64,000 nt of DNA, from contig NC_061786.1 of the NCBI RefSeq assembly GCF_022458985.1, positions 22,507,974 through 22,571,973 on the forward strand, read 5' to 3'. The translations under genes and the position numbers were made by a program. This document shows positions 22,884-32,188 of this stretch, one piece after another (positions within the stretch are counted from its first letter, which is position 1; every line of letters begins with the position of its first letter). This DNA comes from Mugil cephalus (lineage: Eukaryota; Chordata; Actinopteri; Mugiliformes; Mugilidae). The notes under the pieces were generated by a model. That model was not told the DNA's origin and made no database searches. It saw only the letters and a program-made list of their open reading frames with translations.

Positions 22884-23755
22884 GTCTGTCTCTTTCTTGT
22901 GTGACATTTCAGAGGTTGTTGAAAAACACAGATACCTACTTTAAATTCTCTATTTTTACTACCATAACATTCAATTACTTGAATTGTTAATATATTATTT
23001 TAACTTGCATTTACCTTAATTTTGGCAATCAATAATACAGTTTGATGATATGTCACGTCATGAATTTGATCTAGTTTAACAACAAGAAATTGGAGGAAAG
23101 TTAGATTTCACTTTAGCTGAAGTTAGCAGACAGTTAGCTTTGGCTAATACCGAAGTCTAACTTAGCAGCGCTGTTTTGGGCCTGTGAACTGTGAAGTAAC
23201 ATTTAATACCAACATTTATTTGTATCTAATCATTCACTTAAAAGCTATAAGTGATTTTATGCTAAATATTTTAGGCTTAAAACTATGTAGCATTTAGCTT
23301 TAGCTTGCGTTTGGTGGTTGTGTAAAGTTCAAATACCTCGAGCTAAATATGAGACAGGCGATAGTTTGTTAACTATTATTTATTATTTGGAGCGACTTCC
23401 ATCTAATAAGCAACAAAACTGTTATTAGTTTTTATTTTTTGTGAATAAAATATTTTGCCAAAAGCAAGTAAATGTAAGAGCAAGCTCATTAGGAAATTGG
23501 AATTATTTTATTATATTCTAATATATCATAATATATAGATGCAAAAATAATGTAGGATGTAAAACAAGAGTTTATTATTATTATTTTTATTATTCCTGAC
23601 ATGTCTTATTGTTATTCTGCATTGTTCCAGTCCTCCTGTGTTCCCTCCACATAAAGGTGTCAAAAGTAAACACAACAGACCAGTCATGCAGGATTAACAG
23701 AACCTTTAGAGCTACATGCAGGTGAGCAGTGAGAGGAAAGTTGCCTGGCTCATCA
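22884..23755 (+). repeat. Flanking duplication block A, left copy
   Basis: Matches 53542-54505 and then 55466-55716 in the same orientation. It starts at GGTCTGTCTCTTTCTTGTGTG. It includes GTCACGTCATGAATTTGATCT and ends with GAGCAGTGAGAGGAAAGTTG. Relative to the right copy it lacks about 960 bp between AAGCTCATTAGGAAA and TATTTTATTATATTC; in the right copy that segment holds the GC-rich first-exon candidate. Other small indels exist. Confidence 0.85.
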
Positions 23756-25426
23756 TACTTCATATACTCTTATAAACTTTACTGTGTTGGTGTTTTATTT
23801 TCAGAGGAATTCTTCAGGGCTCCATCATGATAAACAAGGTCACACCAACAACAAAACTGAGCACTCTCATAGTGGAGTGATCTGGGCTGCATGGACTGTG
23901 GTGTCGTTTTAGACCGTGACTGTGGAGGATGGACTCAGCAGGTGGCGTCATCCAGGAGAAAAACAGTTAAACCAGAACATCGTGTCCATTGATGCCTCCT
24001 GAGAACTTCGTGAATGAAGACAGTCGTATGTGCACAACCAAAGACTGAGTGTTTCGACAGACACTTGAACAACTGCAGCCATGGTTACGCACCTGCTTTT
24101 TTTTGTGAACCGAACCCCATGAGTATTGTGGAAATAAAGCTTGTTGTGCCACATCCAGACTCTCCTGCTGTGTTCCCTTGTTTCCTAGTTTTTTCCTTTC
24201 TCCTCCTGGGGGCGGTTCCAGGTGTAGTCATCTGCTGCAGGACACACACCTGTTCTCCATCAACTGACGGCTTAAATACGCCGGCTCTTCATTCACTCGT
24301 CTCCGGATCTTTGCAGGTCTCAGTGCGGTGAAACTGTTGGCTCACTTCTTAGATTTATCACCTTCTCTGTCCTTTGTTGTCCCCCTGTATTGACCGAGGT
24401 GCTTCCCTGCCACACAACGTCACTACACTCAATAAAGATCAACAAACTAGTTCCCAGGGCTGAAAAAATAAAAAAGTTTAGTACTCGCGAGTACTAGATT
24501 ATGCAAGCGGGTTATGGTCAGCTTTCACAAAATGGCAACATGATTAGGGATAATATATTTTAATGTTGTGTGTGTGTGTATTTCAAGTATGCAGATGTTA
24601 ATCTTATTTTCCTGTTTTCCCACACATGACTCTACATCTCTTTGTTCCTGTTTGGGTTAAGTCTAAACCACGACTTCTCCCACCTGTGGCCAACCAGTCA
24701 TAGTCATTTTGGTGAAACTGTTATAATGTTGTGAAACTACTGAAAATCATCCCTTTCTGGGATGTTGGCCAAGATCGACTGAACAGACAAGGTCCGTGCG
24801 CATGAATTTCTATATTCCAAAACATATTTGAATAAATAGCTTAAACTGACAGCAAGAAGTCCTTATAGTGGTTTTTCCAGAGGAATTTACGAACACACTG
24901 ACATCACCAAGACTGTGTGTCGGTGTTTGGCTGTTTGGCTTAATAACACGTCCACTAGGAGGCGACAAACACAAAATAAACTGCAGGAAGCCATGACATC
25001 TGCACAGCCATCAGAGACGAGAGAGCTCCACTAATGCCAACAACAGACAGGAGTTTTTTAAAACTTCAGCATCAACTTTATGTCAAATACATAATTAATT
25101 ATATATCATACCCTGCCAGCTGACTGACAGGTATACGACAACCAAAGTCAGAAATCCTCCCAAAAGAACAAGAAAAGTAAAGGCACATGCTACATCTTCT
25201 AGCAGCCTCGCTTCTCTCACGATGCCACGGTGCATAACCATGGTGACATCACACGTGAGCAAATAACAAATGTAAATGTATTTATTTTTTCTTAGTTTTA
25301 AGTTATAAAGGACACACAGGTCATGGACTCTGCCAGCGACGCTGTCCACATGCAAATGCAAAAACACAGGGGAGGCGTTGTCAAGAGTGTGGCAAACCGA
25401 TAGGCATCAGTTTAACCCTGAGCTCA
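23756..25426. other. Non-coding stretch between duplication blocks
   Basis: An AATAAA at about 24132-24137 and another near 24431 sit in sequence that could be 3' ends of old insertions. The patch at 24160-24440, rich in CTCC/TGTCC words and ending CACTCAATAAAG, has the feel of a retroelement 3' end or LTR, but no family is assigned. No gene is seen. Confidence 0.3.
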
Positions 25427-25578
25427 TGTTGGCCTGTCAGAAGCCTGACAGAGGCACTTATGAGTGTGGACCATGTAGCAGGGACCTCTGCACCACATTC
25501 TGGAGCCTCTGTTCCTCATGTTGAAGGGTCACAGGATGTGAAAGGTCATGTTATAACCCGTATATTTGTGTCTCTAGG
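25427..25578 (+). repeat. Duplication block C, copy 1
   Basis: Nearly identical to 27768-27922. Both run from GTTGGCCTGTCAGAAG or a close variant through CCTCATGTTGAAGGGTCACAGGATG to a TTGTGTCTCTAGGC end. The second copy leads directly into an ART leader fragment. Confidence 0.85.
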
Positions 25579-25771
25579 CATCACCCATTCACCCAACGTT
25601 CCTCTGCTCCCCATCCTCTTAAACTATGTCTGAGTCTGGTGACGTGAGGAACTGGCCGACCTGCAACAACTGGTGCTGCCCACACTGATGTTCACAAAGT
25701 TCCTTCAGGAGTGCTGTGAGTGGTGCCCATTTTTATTAACAGTCAGTGGGGAAAGAGAGAAAAGAGAGAAG

Positions 25772-25850
25772 CTTTGACGTCTTTAAAGTCACAAAGATAG
25801 AGACAAGGTCTGAGCAAAAGAGTCTTCCATGTGAAATCTTTCTCTTCCTA
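25772..25850 (+). pseudogene. Remnant of an ART gene 3' coding end
   Basis: The sequence GTCTTTAAAGTCACAAAGA followed by AGTCTTCCATGTGAAAT corresponds to the region just after the catalytic E-x-E strand in the intact ART genes (compare 29213-29275). Only about 80 bases are recognisable and the frame continues into unrelated sequence, so this is a dead fragment left of the array. Confidence 0.65.
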
Positions 25851-25927
25851 AAGGAGCAGTCTGACACATTGGATATATATTTGATAGTTAAACATGCAGA
25901 ACACTGGAAACGAACCCATAACCAAAA

Positions 25928-25978
25928 TATTATTAATAATAATAATAATATAAATACTACTACTAATAATAATAATAT
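25928..25978 (+). repeat. AAT-rich microsatellite
   Basis: Interrupted AAT/ACT repeat giving an Asn/Thr-rich frame without coding meaning. Confidence 0.8.
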
Positions 25979-26397
25979 GACAAATTATCATTACTCTCCT
26001 TGTTCTCATCCAGGAGTAGGGAGATGTTATATAAAATTAAAATAAAAAAATAAAAGATTATTATCAGTGACTGATCTAAACTCATGTAACATTAAGATTT
26101 GAGAAAAAGAAAAGAAAAAAAGAATTTGAATTCATGGATGTAAAACATTCCACACAGAATGAAAATACATTGATGTATTCTACGACAATAACCAGTTTGG
26201 ATCGGTTCAGTTAGAGTGATGGGGGTTTTCAAACACTTTGAAAAGTTTGCTCTGTTGTCATGTGGTGGAGTGGATGTGTTCTTTGCTCATATATGGGATT
26301 ACTGAAGCCTGAGTTTATCTGAAACAGTTTGACTGTTGTATTTATGGTCATGTTTGAGTGTCTTCTTTGTCACCTGATAAGAGCGCTTATCTGCACG

Positions 26398-26660
26398 CGT
26401 TGGCCATCTTCACCAGCACAACACGTTTTTGCTGACTGGCCTGCTGACCACTTTGCTTCTTTTTTTTTTTACCTTATATTACTTCCTCTATGTGGTGAAC
26501 CATGTTATGGTCGTCCGTTTTTCATACCAATCTTTAACCAATCAGCATTCGACCCAGCAAAAACCATTTGCAAGTTTGACAAACTGCATCACCATCTGGA
26601 TGAGAAACTCCTCACTCTTTGAACAGACGCTCTACTCATCAGCTCCAGCCTTGACACCTT
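26398..26660 (+). repeat. ART upstream/leader fragment, copy 1
   Basis: Matches the region just upstream of each intact ART gene (28041-28300 and equivalents): it begins GCGTTGGCCATCTTCACC, contains ACCTTATATTACTTCCTC, the CCAAT-containing AACCAATCAGCATTCGACC and GGATGAGAAACTCCTCACTC, then diverges. No ART coding exon follows, so it is an orphan promoter/5' region. Confidence 0.85.
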
Positions 26661-26790
26661 TAAGGGCCATCTGAAAACATGACTTAGACTTTGTTTTAAA
26701 ATCGTTTCATTATTTTCAGCGTACCGTTACGTGAGCAGTAAAAAAGCAAACAAACAAACAATAGGAACAGTCATTGTTGTCTAATGGAAT

Positions 26791-27376
26791 GACATTAACA
26801 CCTGCCAACCCACCAAATGGGGGTGAATTTCAGCTGTGGAAGCACTGCCACTGATATGGAGGACCAATTCTGTCATAATAAATAAATAAATAAATATATG
26901 ACAGGAATAATGAATTAAATAAATAAATACCTAAATATGTGCCATAAATGCTATTTATTTATTTATTTATTTATTGACGCACCACTTCACATGCTCAATG
27001 AAATGTTATTCAAACGAGGGGGCTGTCCACACTGGCTGAACGTTCACCGATTGGTTGATCGATCCATGAGTGCACGGATCGACTGCACATGCCTTTTCAC
27101 AGCTAGCCCGGTAGCTTGATTGCTAATATAAACATGGCGGTAATAAAGAGTAGATGCCGGCGCATTCATGGACAATGAAGAGTAGACTCAGCATTGACGG
27201 CTCCAGTGCAGAAACGTCGCCGCCATCTTGGACCGGTCTAAACTCAGCCTCCAGCTGCAGCTGCTAAGGTGTTTACACAAAATACTGTGCAGCTTCTCCC
27301 ACAACAGGACACGAGGAATTACTGTTCACAAGTAAGACTGAACATCTCTACTGGTTATTGATTCACTAGTTACTGT
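26791..27376 (+). repeat. Flanking duplication block B, left copy
   Basis: Matches 53029-53536 in the same orientation, from GACATTAACACCTGCCAACC to ATTGATTCACTAGTTACTGT. Between the ends are the landmarks GGGGGCTGTCCACACTGGCTG and ACGTCGCCGCCATCTTGGACC. The left copy has extra AAATA-type repeats near 26877-26975. Confidence 0.9.
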
Positions 27377-27419
27377 CCTGTAATAATCTGTGAAATCGTG
27401 GCTAGCTAATTATGGCTAG

Positions 27420-27445
27420 TTGTTGTTGTTGTTGTTGTTGTTGTC
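27420..27445 (+). repeat. TTG trinucleotide repeat
   Basis: About eight TTG units in otherwise non-coding sequence. The AT-rich sequence to 27767 shows no gene. Confidence 0.9.
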
Positions 27446-27767
27446 GTTGGTTGTGTCCATGTTCCTTAAAATCTTAAAATAAGCCTTCACCACATCATCA
27501 AACTCACCTCTGACATTACAGAGTGGCAGTAAAAGAAATATGCTTTTTAAAACTGTCGTCTTTCAATGGTTTAACAGGCTCAACCCCTTTCACAGAATAG
27601 ATAAAATAGGTTAGATAAGATTATTAGGTTACATAAAATGAATAAGACTGATTAGATAAGATAAAATAAGGAAGGTAGGATGTAGGTAGAAATATGTATA
27701 TATTGTTTATTGGTGTGAATAATGTTAGAGATTTGTTTTACATATTTCAAATATCCTTATGTTATAT

Positions 27768-27922
27768 ATGTTGACCTGTCAGAAGGCTGACAGAGGCACC
27801 TATGAGTGTGGACCATGTAGCAGGGACCTCTGCACCACATTCTGGAGCCTCTGTTCCTCATGTTGAAGGGTCACAGGATGAGAAAGGTCATGTTATAACC
27901 CGTATATTTTTGTGTCTCTAGG
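27768..27922 (+). repeat. Duplication block C, copy 2
   Basis: Partner of 25427-25578. It ends at CTCTAGGCC, where it joins an ART leader fragment. Confidence 0.85.
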
Positions 27923-28036
27923 CCATCTTTACCAGCACGAAACGTTCTTGCTGACTGTCCTGCTGACCACTTTAATCTTTTTTACCTTACATTACTTCCT
28001 CTATCTGGTGAACCATGTTGTGGTCGTCCGTTTTTC
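27923..28036 (+). repeat. ART leader fragment, copy 2 (truncated)
   Basis: A shortened copy of the ART upstream region (ATCTTTACCAGCACGAAACG to TGGTCGTCCGTTTTTC), broken at about 28036 where a complete leader begins again. It marks a recombination joint at the left edge of the array. Confidence 0.8.
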
Positions 28037-28490
28037 GGCGGCGTTGGCCATCTTTACCAGCACAACACGTTCTTGCTGACTGGCCTGTTGACCACTTTAT
28101 TCTTTGCTTCTTTTTTTTTTTTTTTACCTTATATTACTTCCTCTATGTGGTGAACCATGTTGTGGTCGTCTGTTTTTCATACCAATCTTTAACCAATCAG
28201 CATTCGACCCAGCAAAAACCATTTGCAAGTTTGAGAACTATATCACCATCTGGATGAGAAACTCCTCACTCTTTGAACAGACACTCTACTCATCACTCTT
28301 TGAACAAGCGACTCCACCAAATGGACAACAAACTGTGGTAAGTAGAGTTAATTCTTTCGTTGCTGTTCTCAGGCTTTGACGTGTGATGAACTGTGTTTGA
28401 GAGAGACATCAGAACCAGTAGATTTCTATGAAAAAGTGCAAAAACCCTCACAAAATATGTTTTGTGCACAGGATTGCATGCTTTTGGAAA

Positions 28491-29341
28491 ATGGCCATGG
28501 CTGCACTTTTGGCAGCAGCGCCAATGGGAAAGGTAGAGTGATCTGCTTCCTGCTTTGAACTGTGTTCATAAAAAAAAAAAAAATGAGATCACTGGAAGAT
28601 TTAATTTTATTTATTCTGTATTTATTGCTTTTCCAGAATGATGCCAAAGATGAAATCCAGCTAAATATGGCTCCAAACTCTGTTGATGACATGTACGCTG
28701 GATGTGAAAAGAAGATGGAAGCTCTAGTGAATAGCACGTACTTGGTGAATGAATTAAAGAATGACAAAGTTTTTGAAAAGGCTTGGAAGAATGCAAAGAT
28801 AAATAAAAATCCTGAGCTGTCAGAGTATCAGAGAAGGGCTGTTTATGTTTATACAGATAAAAATACAAATATCTATTCCGTCTTCAATGAAAAGGTTCGA
28901 AACCACACGTCCAGTTACGACAGTTTCAAGTATCATTCACTGCACTTCTTCCTCACACGCGCCCTTCAAACTCTCAAACTTAAAAATAAAAAGTGTCTCA
29001 CTGGATACCGCAGAACCAACCTCAGCTTCACCTACAACTCCAAAAACCCAAAGTTTCGCTTTGGGTCCTTCACCTCCAGCTCACATACTACATACGCTAA
29101 TGATACATTTGGAACTAAAACGTGCTTTGAGATATACACCTGCTTTGGAGCCGAAATCTCATCGTATTCTATGTATCCGTCAGAGAGAGAAATCCTGATT
29201 CCTCCTTATGAGGTTTTTAAAGTCACAAAGACAGAGAGAACAACAAAAAAGAAACCTCTTCCATGTGAGGTGGTCTACACAGTTAACAGCACAAAGGCAA
29301 CTCAATCCAATTTGAATTGTGCTCTTGTGAAAAAAAAGTGA
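28491..29341 (+). CDS. ART1: secreted-type mono-ADP-ribosyltransferase (arginine-specific family), two coding exons
   Basis: The family transfers ADP-ribose from NAD to arginine on target proteins, at the cell surface or outside the cell. Preferred model: exon 28491-28532 (ATG in a GAAAATGG context, short Ala/Leu-rich signal-like start), intron 28533-28636, exon 28637-29341, 248 aa. An alternative start at 28583 reads through the intron and gives a strongly hydrophobic N-terminus. The family N-terminal block MAPNSVDDMYAGC is present. The catalytic set is present: R in TGYRRTNLSF, S in RFGSFTSSS, and E-x-E as ERE at 29183-29191 followed by ILIPPYEVF. There are six cysteines and several N-glycosylation sequons. 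No C-terminal hydrophobic GPI signal exists; the protein ends LVKKK, so secretion (ART5-like) is likely. A leader exon may end at the GTAAGT donor at 28338 and join the TGCACAG acceptor at 28471. A CCAAT box lies at 28193-28197. Confidence 0.85.
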
Positions 29342-30002
29342 CACATTTAACAGATGTTTGCTATTGTTATATATATATATATTAAAAAAAAAACATACAG
29401 AATTGTGGCAGATTAGTCAATTAATATTTTAGAATCTATTTAAAATTGGACCCACAGATTCACTGCAAATGTTAAAGAACATGATAGATGTTTTTTTCCA
29501 CATTTACAGACAATTGTTTTATCCTTTATGCTCGTGTTAAAATACTTTGTGATCCGTCTAATCTTACACCCTGGGTGTGACTTAACTTTCTGCTTTCTAC
29601 AAAAGTGTACTAGCCTCACTTGTCCTCAGCTATGCAACAGAAAAACTCTTTGATTGGTTCAACCTTACAAATAAACTAGTGGCAGAAGTTCCTTTTTGTA
29701 GTAAACATACCAAGAAAAGTAAAAATACATCATCACAAGGAAAGATTCGTCACGAAAACACTTAATTAAAAGTATTATCAGCAAAGACATATTTCCAATG
29801 TTGTTGGTTTTGTATGTCGTTCACATTGAAATGTTGAAGTTTGCTCTATGTGTGAGCATGTGCACGCTGTCCAGAAGTTAAAGGGGGGAGGTTTGCTCTC
29901 TGAGGGTGTGAGAGGAAGGGGAGGTTCAGAAGACTGCGAAGACCTGGCTCTTCTGCACTTGGCGTTTCCATCTTCTCCTTATGTGTAACAAATGAATCTA
30001 TA
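29342..30002 (+). other. ART1 3' flank up to the LTR
   Basis: Contains an AATAAA at 29670-29675. Compared with unit 4 it lacks the 228-bp segment 51921-52148 that carries three AATAAA signals. It continues colinear with unit 4 through the CTTGGCGTTTCCATCTTCTCC landmark until the ERV insertion point at about 30003. Confidence 0.6.
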
Positions 30003-30513
30003 TGTTGGAATTATTGTACATAATTTATCCCATATTTACTCTGAGTGTTTATGTATCTATTAATCTCCAGGTAGGCCAATGTGCAACAGTATATGTCTGT
30101 AGAGTTGCTTTGCAGGAAGGAGAAGTAGGGGAACGTGATTTCTGCTGAGTCGTCCCAGAACCATCAGTGACATGCAGAAAGTGCGTCCTCGCCGCAGAAA
30201 TACGGCTGAAGACGGAGCATACCGTCCCGAGGACAAAGTCAAAGCGAGTAAACATGTACCAAGAAGATAGTGCTTGTATCGTTTGAGAAGTTGCAGCTAT
30301 GTGCTCCCCCTCCCCATTAGCGCTGCAACTTCTGTTGTAACCAGGGACCTCCCTAAGGAAATAAAGAAAGAGGGTACGGCGAGGTACGCTTCAGAGCGGT
30401 AGGAGATTGTAACTGAACGTATCTCTGCCGTTCTCCTCGCGAGTAAAAAGGAACTCTTGTCCTTCTCTTCTTTGTGCAATGTTTATGAATGTTTTAGGTT
30501 GTTGAACCTGACA
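30003..30513 (+). mobile_element. ERV1 5' LTR (511 bp)
   Basis: The left edge is set by comparison with unit 4, which lacks the ERV and reads on after AACAAATGAATCTA. The LTR starts TGTTGGAATT and ends CCTGACA, giving TG..CA ends. An AATAAA at 30360-30365 is the probable LTR polyadenylation signal. The primer-binding site follows after six bases. No matching 3' LTR exists at the other end of the provirus. Confidence 0.75.
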
Positions 30514-30519
30514 TTTACT

Positions 30520-30536
30520 TGGTCCTTCGAGCCGGA
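30520..30536 (+). other. ERV1 primer-binding site, tRNA-Tyr type
   Basis: TGGTCCTTCGAGCCGGA is the exact complement of the 3' end (with CCA) of vertebrate tRNA-Tyr over 17 bases. It lies six bases after the inferred LTR end. A candidate splice donor (GTGAGT, 30677) follows in the leader. Confidence 0.8.
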
Positions 30537-30771
30537 TGCCAACACGCCTGAGGATTCCAGCAGGTGCGGTGGAATCCAGGAAAGACCGTGGCCACGGCAG
30601 AACTCCGTTAGAGAAAGTTTCTCAGACCCTTTCCGGGCCTGGAGATCAGCCTGCCGGCTGGGATCCGACAACAGTGGTGAGTGGAATTTCACTTAAAAAG
30701 TGGCGAATGACTGAGGGTCATTGCACGTAGAAAAAAAACCCTGGAAATCCTAGGCACTAGCAGTTACTGAA

Positions 30772-30896
30772 GGACGGCGGAGTCCGAGAAATTCCGTGAA
30801 AAAGTAAAGGACGGCGGAGTCCTCTACCGCAGTTAAATTCCGTAGTATAAGTGATAGGATGTCGGAGTGCTGCAGTACGTACGCTTAAATTCCATG
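30772..30896 (+). repeat. Threefold imperfect repeat in the ERV1 leader
   Basis: Three diverged units begin GGACGGCGGAGTCC, GGACGGCGGAGTCC and GGATGTCGGAGTGC at 30772, 30809 and 30857. Each is followed by an AAATTCCRT word. Equivalent blocks are at about 38560 and 46011 in ERV2 and ERV3. They lie in the untranslated leader between primer-binding site and gag start, where retroviruses carry packaging and splicing signals; a role is inferred only. Confidence 0.7.
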
Positions 30897-31137
30897 TTAA
30901 AAAGGTGAGTGATTGTGTGTGTGATTGAAGATTAAAATACCACTAGGTGTTTTATCTCATACCAAAACAGTAGGATTGTGAGTAGCGAACCTCTTGTGGA
31001 TGCAAAGGCAAGAACTCTCCACTCGAAAGAGTTGAAGCGAGGGTTACCACAAAAGGTAGTTTGATCGCTGCCCTACTGGACACAACCCAGTTTTTAGAAC
31101 ACCCTAGGTGTTAATAAACTGGACCAAATTCTCAAAA

Positions 31138-31558
31138 ATGGGAAAAGGGGGAAGCAACATCCATCCTAAAGAACAACTGCAGTCTGAAGATTGGAAGTTT
31201 ATAGAAAAACGGCGCCCTGATAAAAAAAAAAAAAAACATCTAGATAAATGGATTGTTTAAATACTCAAAGAATAACCGCATTACAAGATGCAATAAAAGA
31301 AAAAACTAAAATGAATTAAAAAAAAGATGAAACAGGAAGGATACGAGGTAACAGAACACTGGATGAAGGTTGCCGTAAAAAGAGAAGAGGGAGATAGGAA
31401 AAAGAAAAACAGAAGAACAAGAACGTGCAAAGAAACAAAAAGCTGAAGAACTGTTGTTCCATAGAAAAGAAGACGATGAGACAGGTCCAGCTGGACAATC
31501 GTGCCAATTGTCAATCTTAATGTTTCCAGAGTGTCCCGTCAACCTCCTAGGCTGAGAC
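31138..31558 (+). pseudogene. ERV1 gag start and protease end (broken)
   Basis: An ATG at 31138 opens a 40-codon frame beginning MGKGGS, the N-myristoylation pattern of a retroviral matrix protein. It ends in TAA at 31258, just after a run of A residues. An A-rich segment follows whose fragments read as a highly charged, coiled-coil-like stretch typical of a capsid C-terminus. Most of gag and the catalytic aspartate half of the protease are missing. The protease C-terminal landmark CPVNLLG is readable just before 31553, where a stop replaces the expected arginine codon. The gene is not functional. Confidence 0.6.
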
Positions 31559-31561
31559 GGT

Positions 31562-32182
31562 TTGCTGTTATTGGGCTTAGCACTAATACCTACACTTGAG
31601 GGACAGATTGTGGTAAAAAGAAAAACTGAATTGAAGAAAGGAGATTTCTTTGTACTCCAAGGGACAGGACAGCCACATTACTACTACACCCTCGACGTGC
31701 CTCACAAACCTCCCTGTAATACAGCATCCGCCTTAATGGCTGAAGGGAGAAATGCAATCCCAAAACCACAGGATGAGATGACGGAGAGCGACCTACATGT
31801 CACTCTCTGGTACAAATCAACACCTGGCCCAGATGAAGATTACGAAGATAAGGTAAAGAAAGTCACTCCTACCAAGGTTACTTTAAATTATCTGTATGGA
31901 GATGTGGAGAGTGCAGTAGTAGCTGGAATGACATTGCCTGACGAAATCACCAAGCTGTATAGGATGTGGACCCCTCCCCACATATCTCTATACAAAGCAA
32001 AAAACCAACAGTGGAAGGATTTGGGCAAAATAGTGCAGATGGGAGAAAGTGCGACTGATTGGGGAGAGACATCAGTAAACACATGGTATAGCTGTAGCAC
32101 AGGTCTAACAAAGAAAGCCTTATTCTGGCCAGTCCAAGTATCGGCTGGTTTACACCTTGATCAAAACAAAAGAACTCAATGA
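31562..32182 (+). pseudogene. ERV1 Pol segment with 2H phosphoesterase-like motifs, between protease and RT
   Basis: The open segment continues in frame after the stop at 31553 and ends with TGA at 32180-32182. The RT frame resumes in the same phase at 32189, so this was part of the Pol polyprotein. It has two H-x-[ST]-L motifs: HVTLWY (His codon 31796-31798) and HISLYK (His codon 31979-31981), 61 residues apart. The second is preceded by a strand/helix pattern (AVVAGMTLPDEITKLY) and PP, and followed by a WKDLG helix. This matches the layout of 2H phosphoesterases (LigT, AKAP7 and viral 2',5'-oligoadenylate-degrading enzymes), though their motif spacing is usually nearer 75-95. Function is inference. 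An unrelated ERV-specific fold cannot be excluded. Confidence 0.5.
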
Positions 32183-32188
32183 TACGTA

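Noticed and set aside
28338-28372. 35-bp intron (GTAAGT to TTCTCAG) in the ART leader
   Set aside because: Too short for vertebrate splicing; the donor more plausibly joins the TGCACAG acceptor at 28471.
30049-30730. Overlapping short frames on both strands within the LTR and leader
   Set aside because: Recurring in each unit only because the LTR recurs; no retroviral accessory protein is recognisable.
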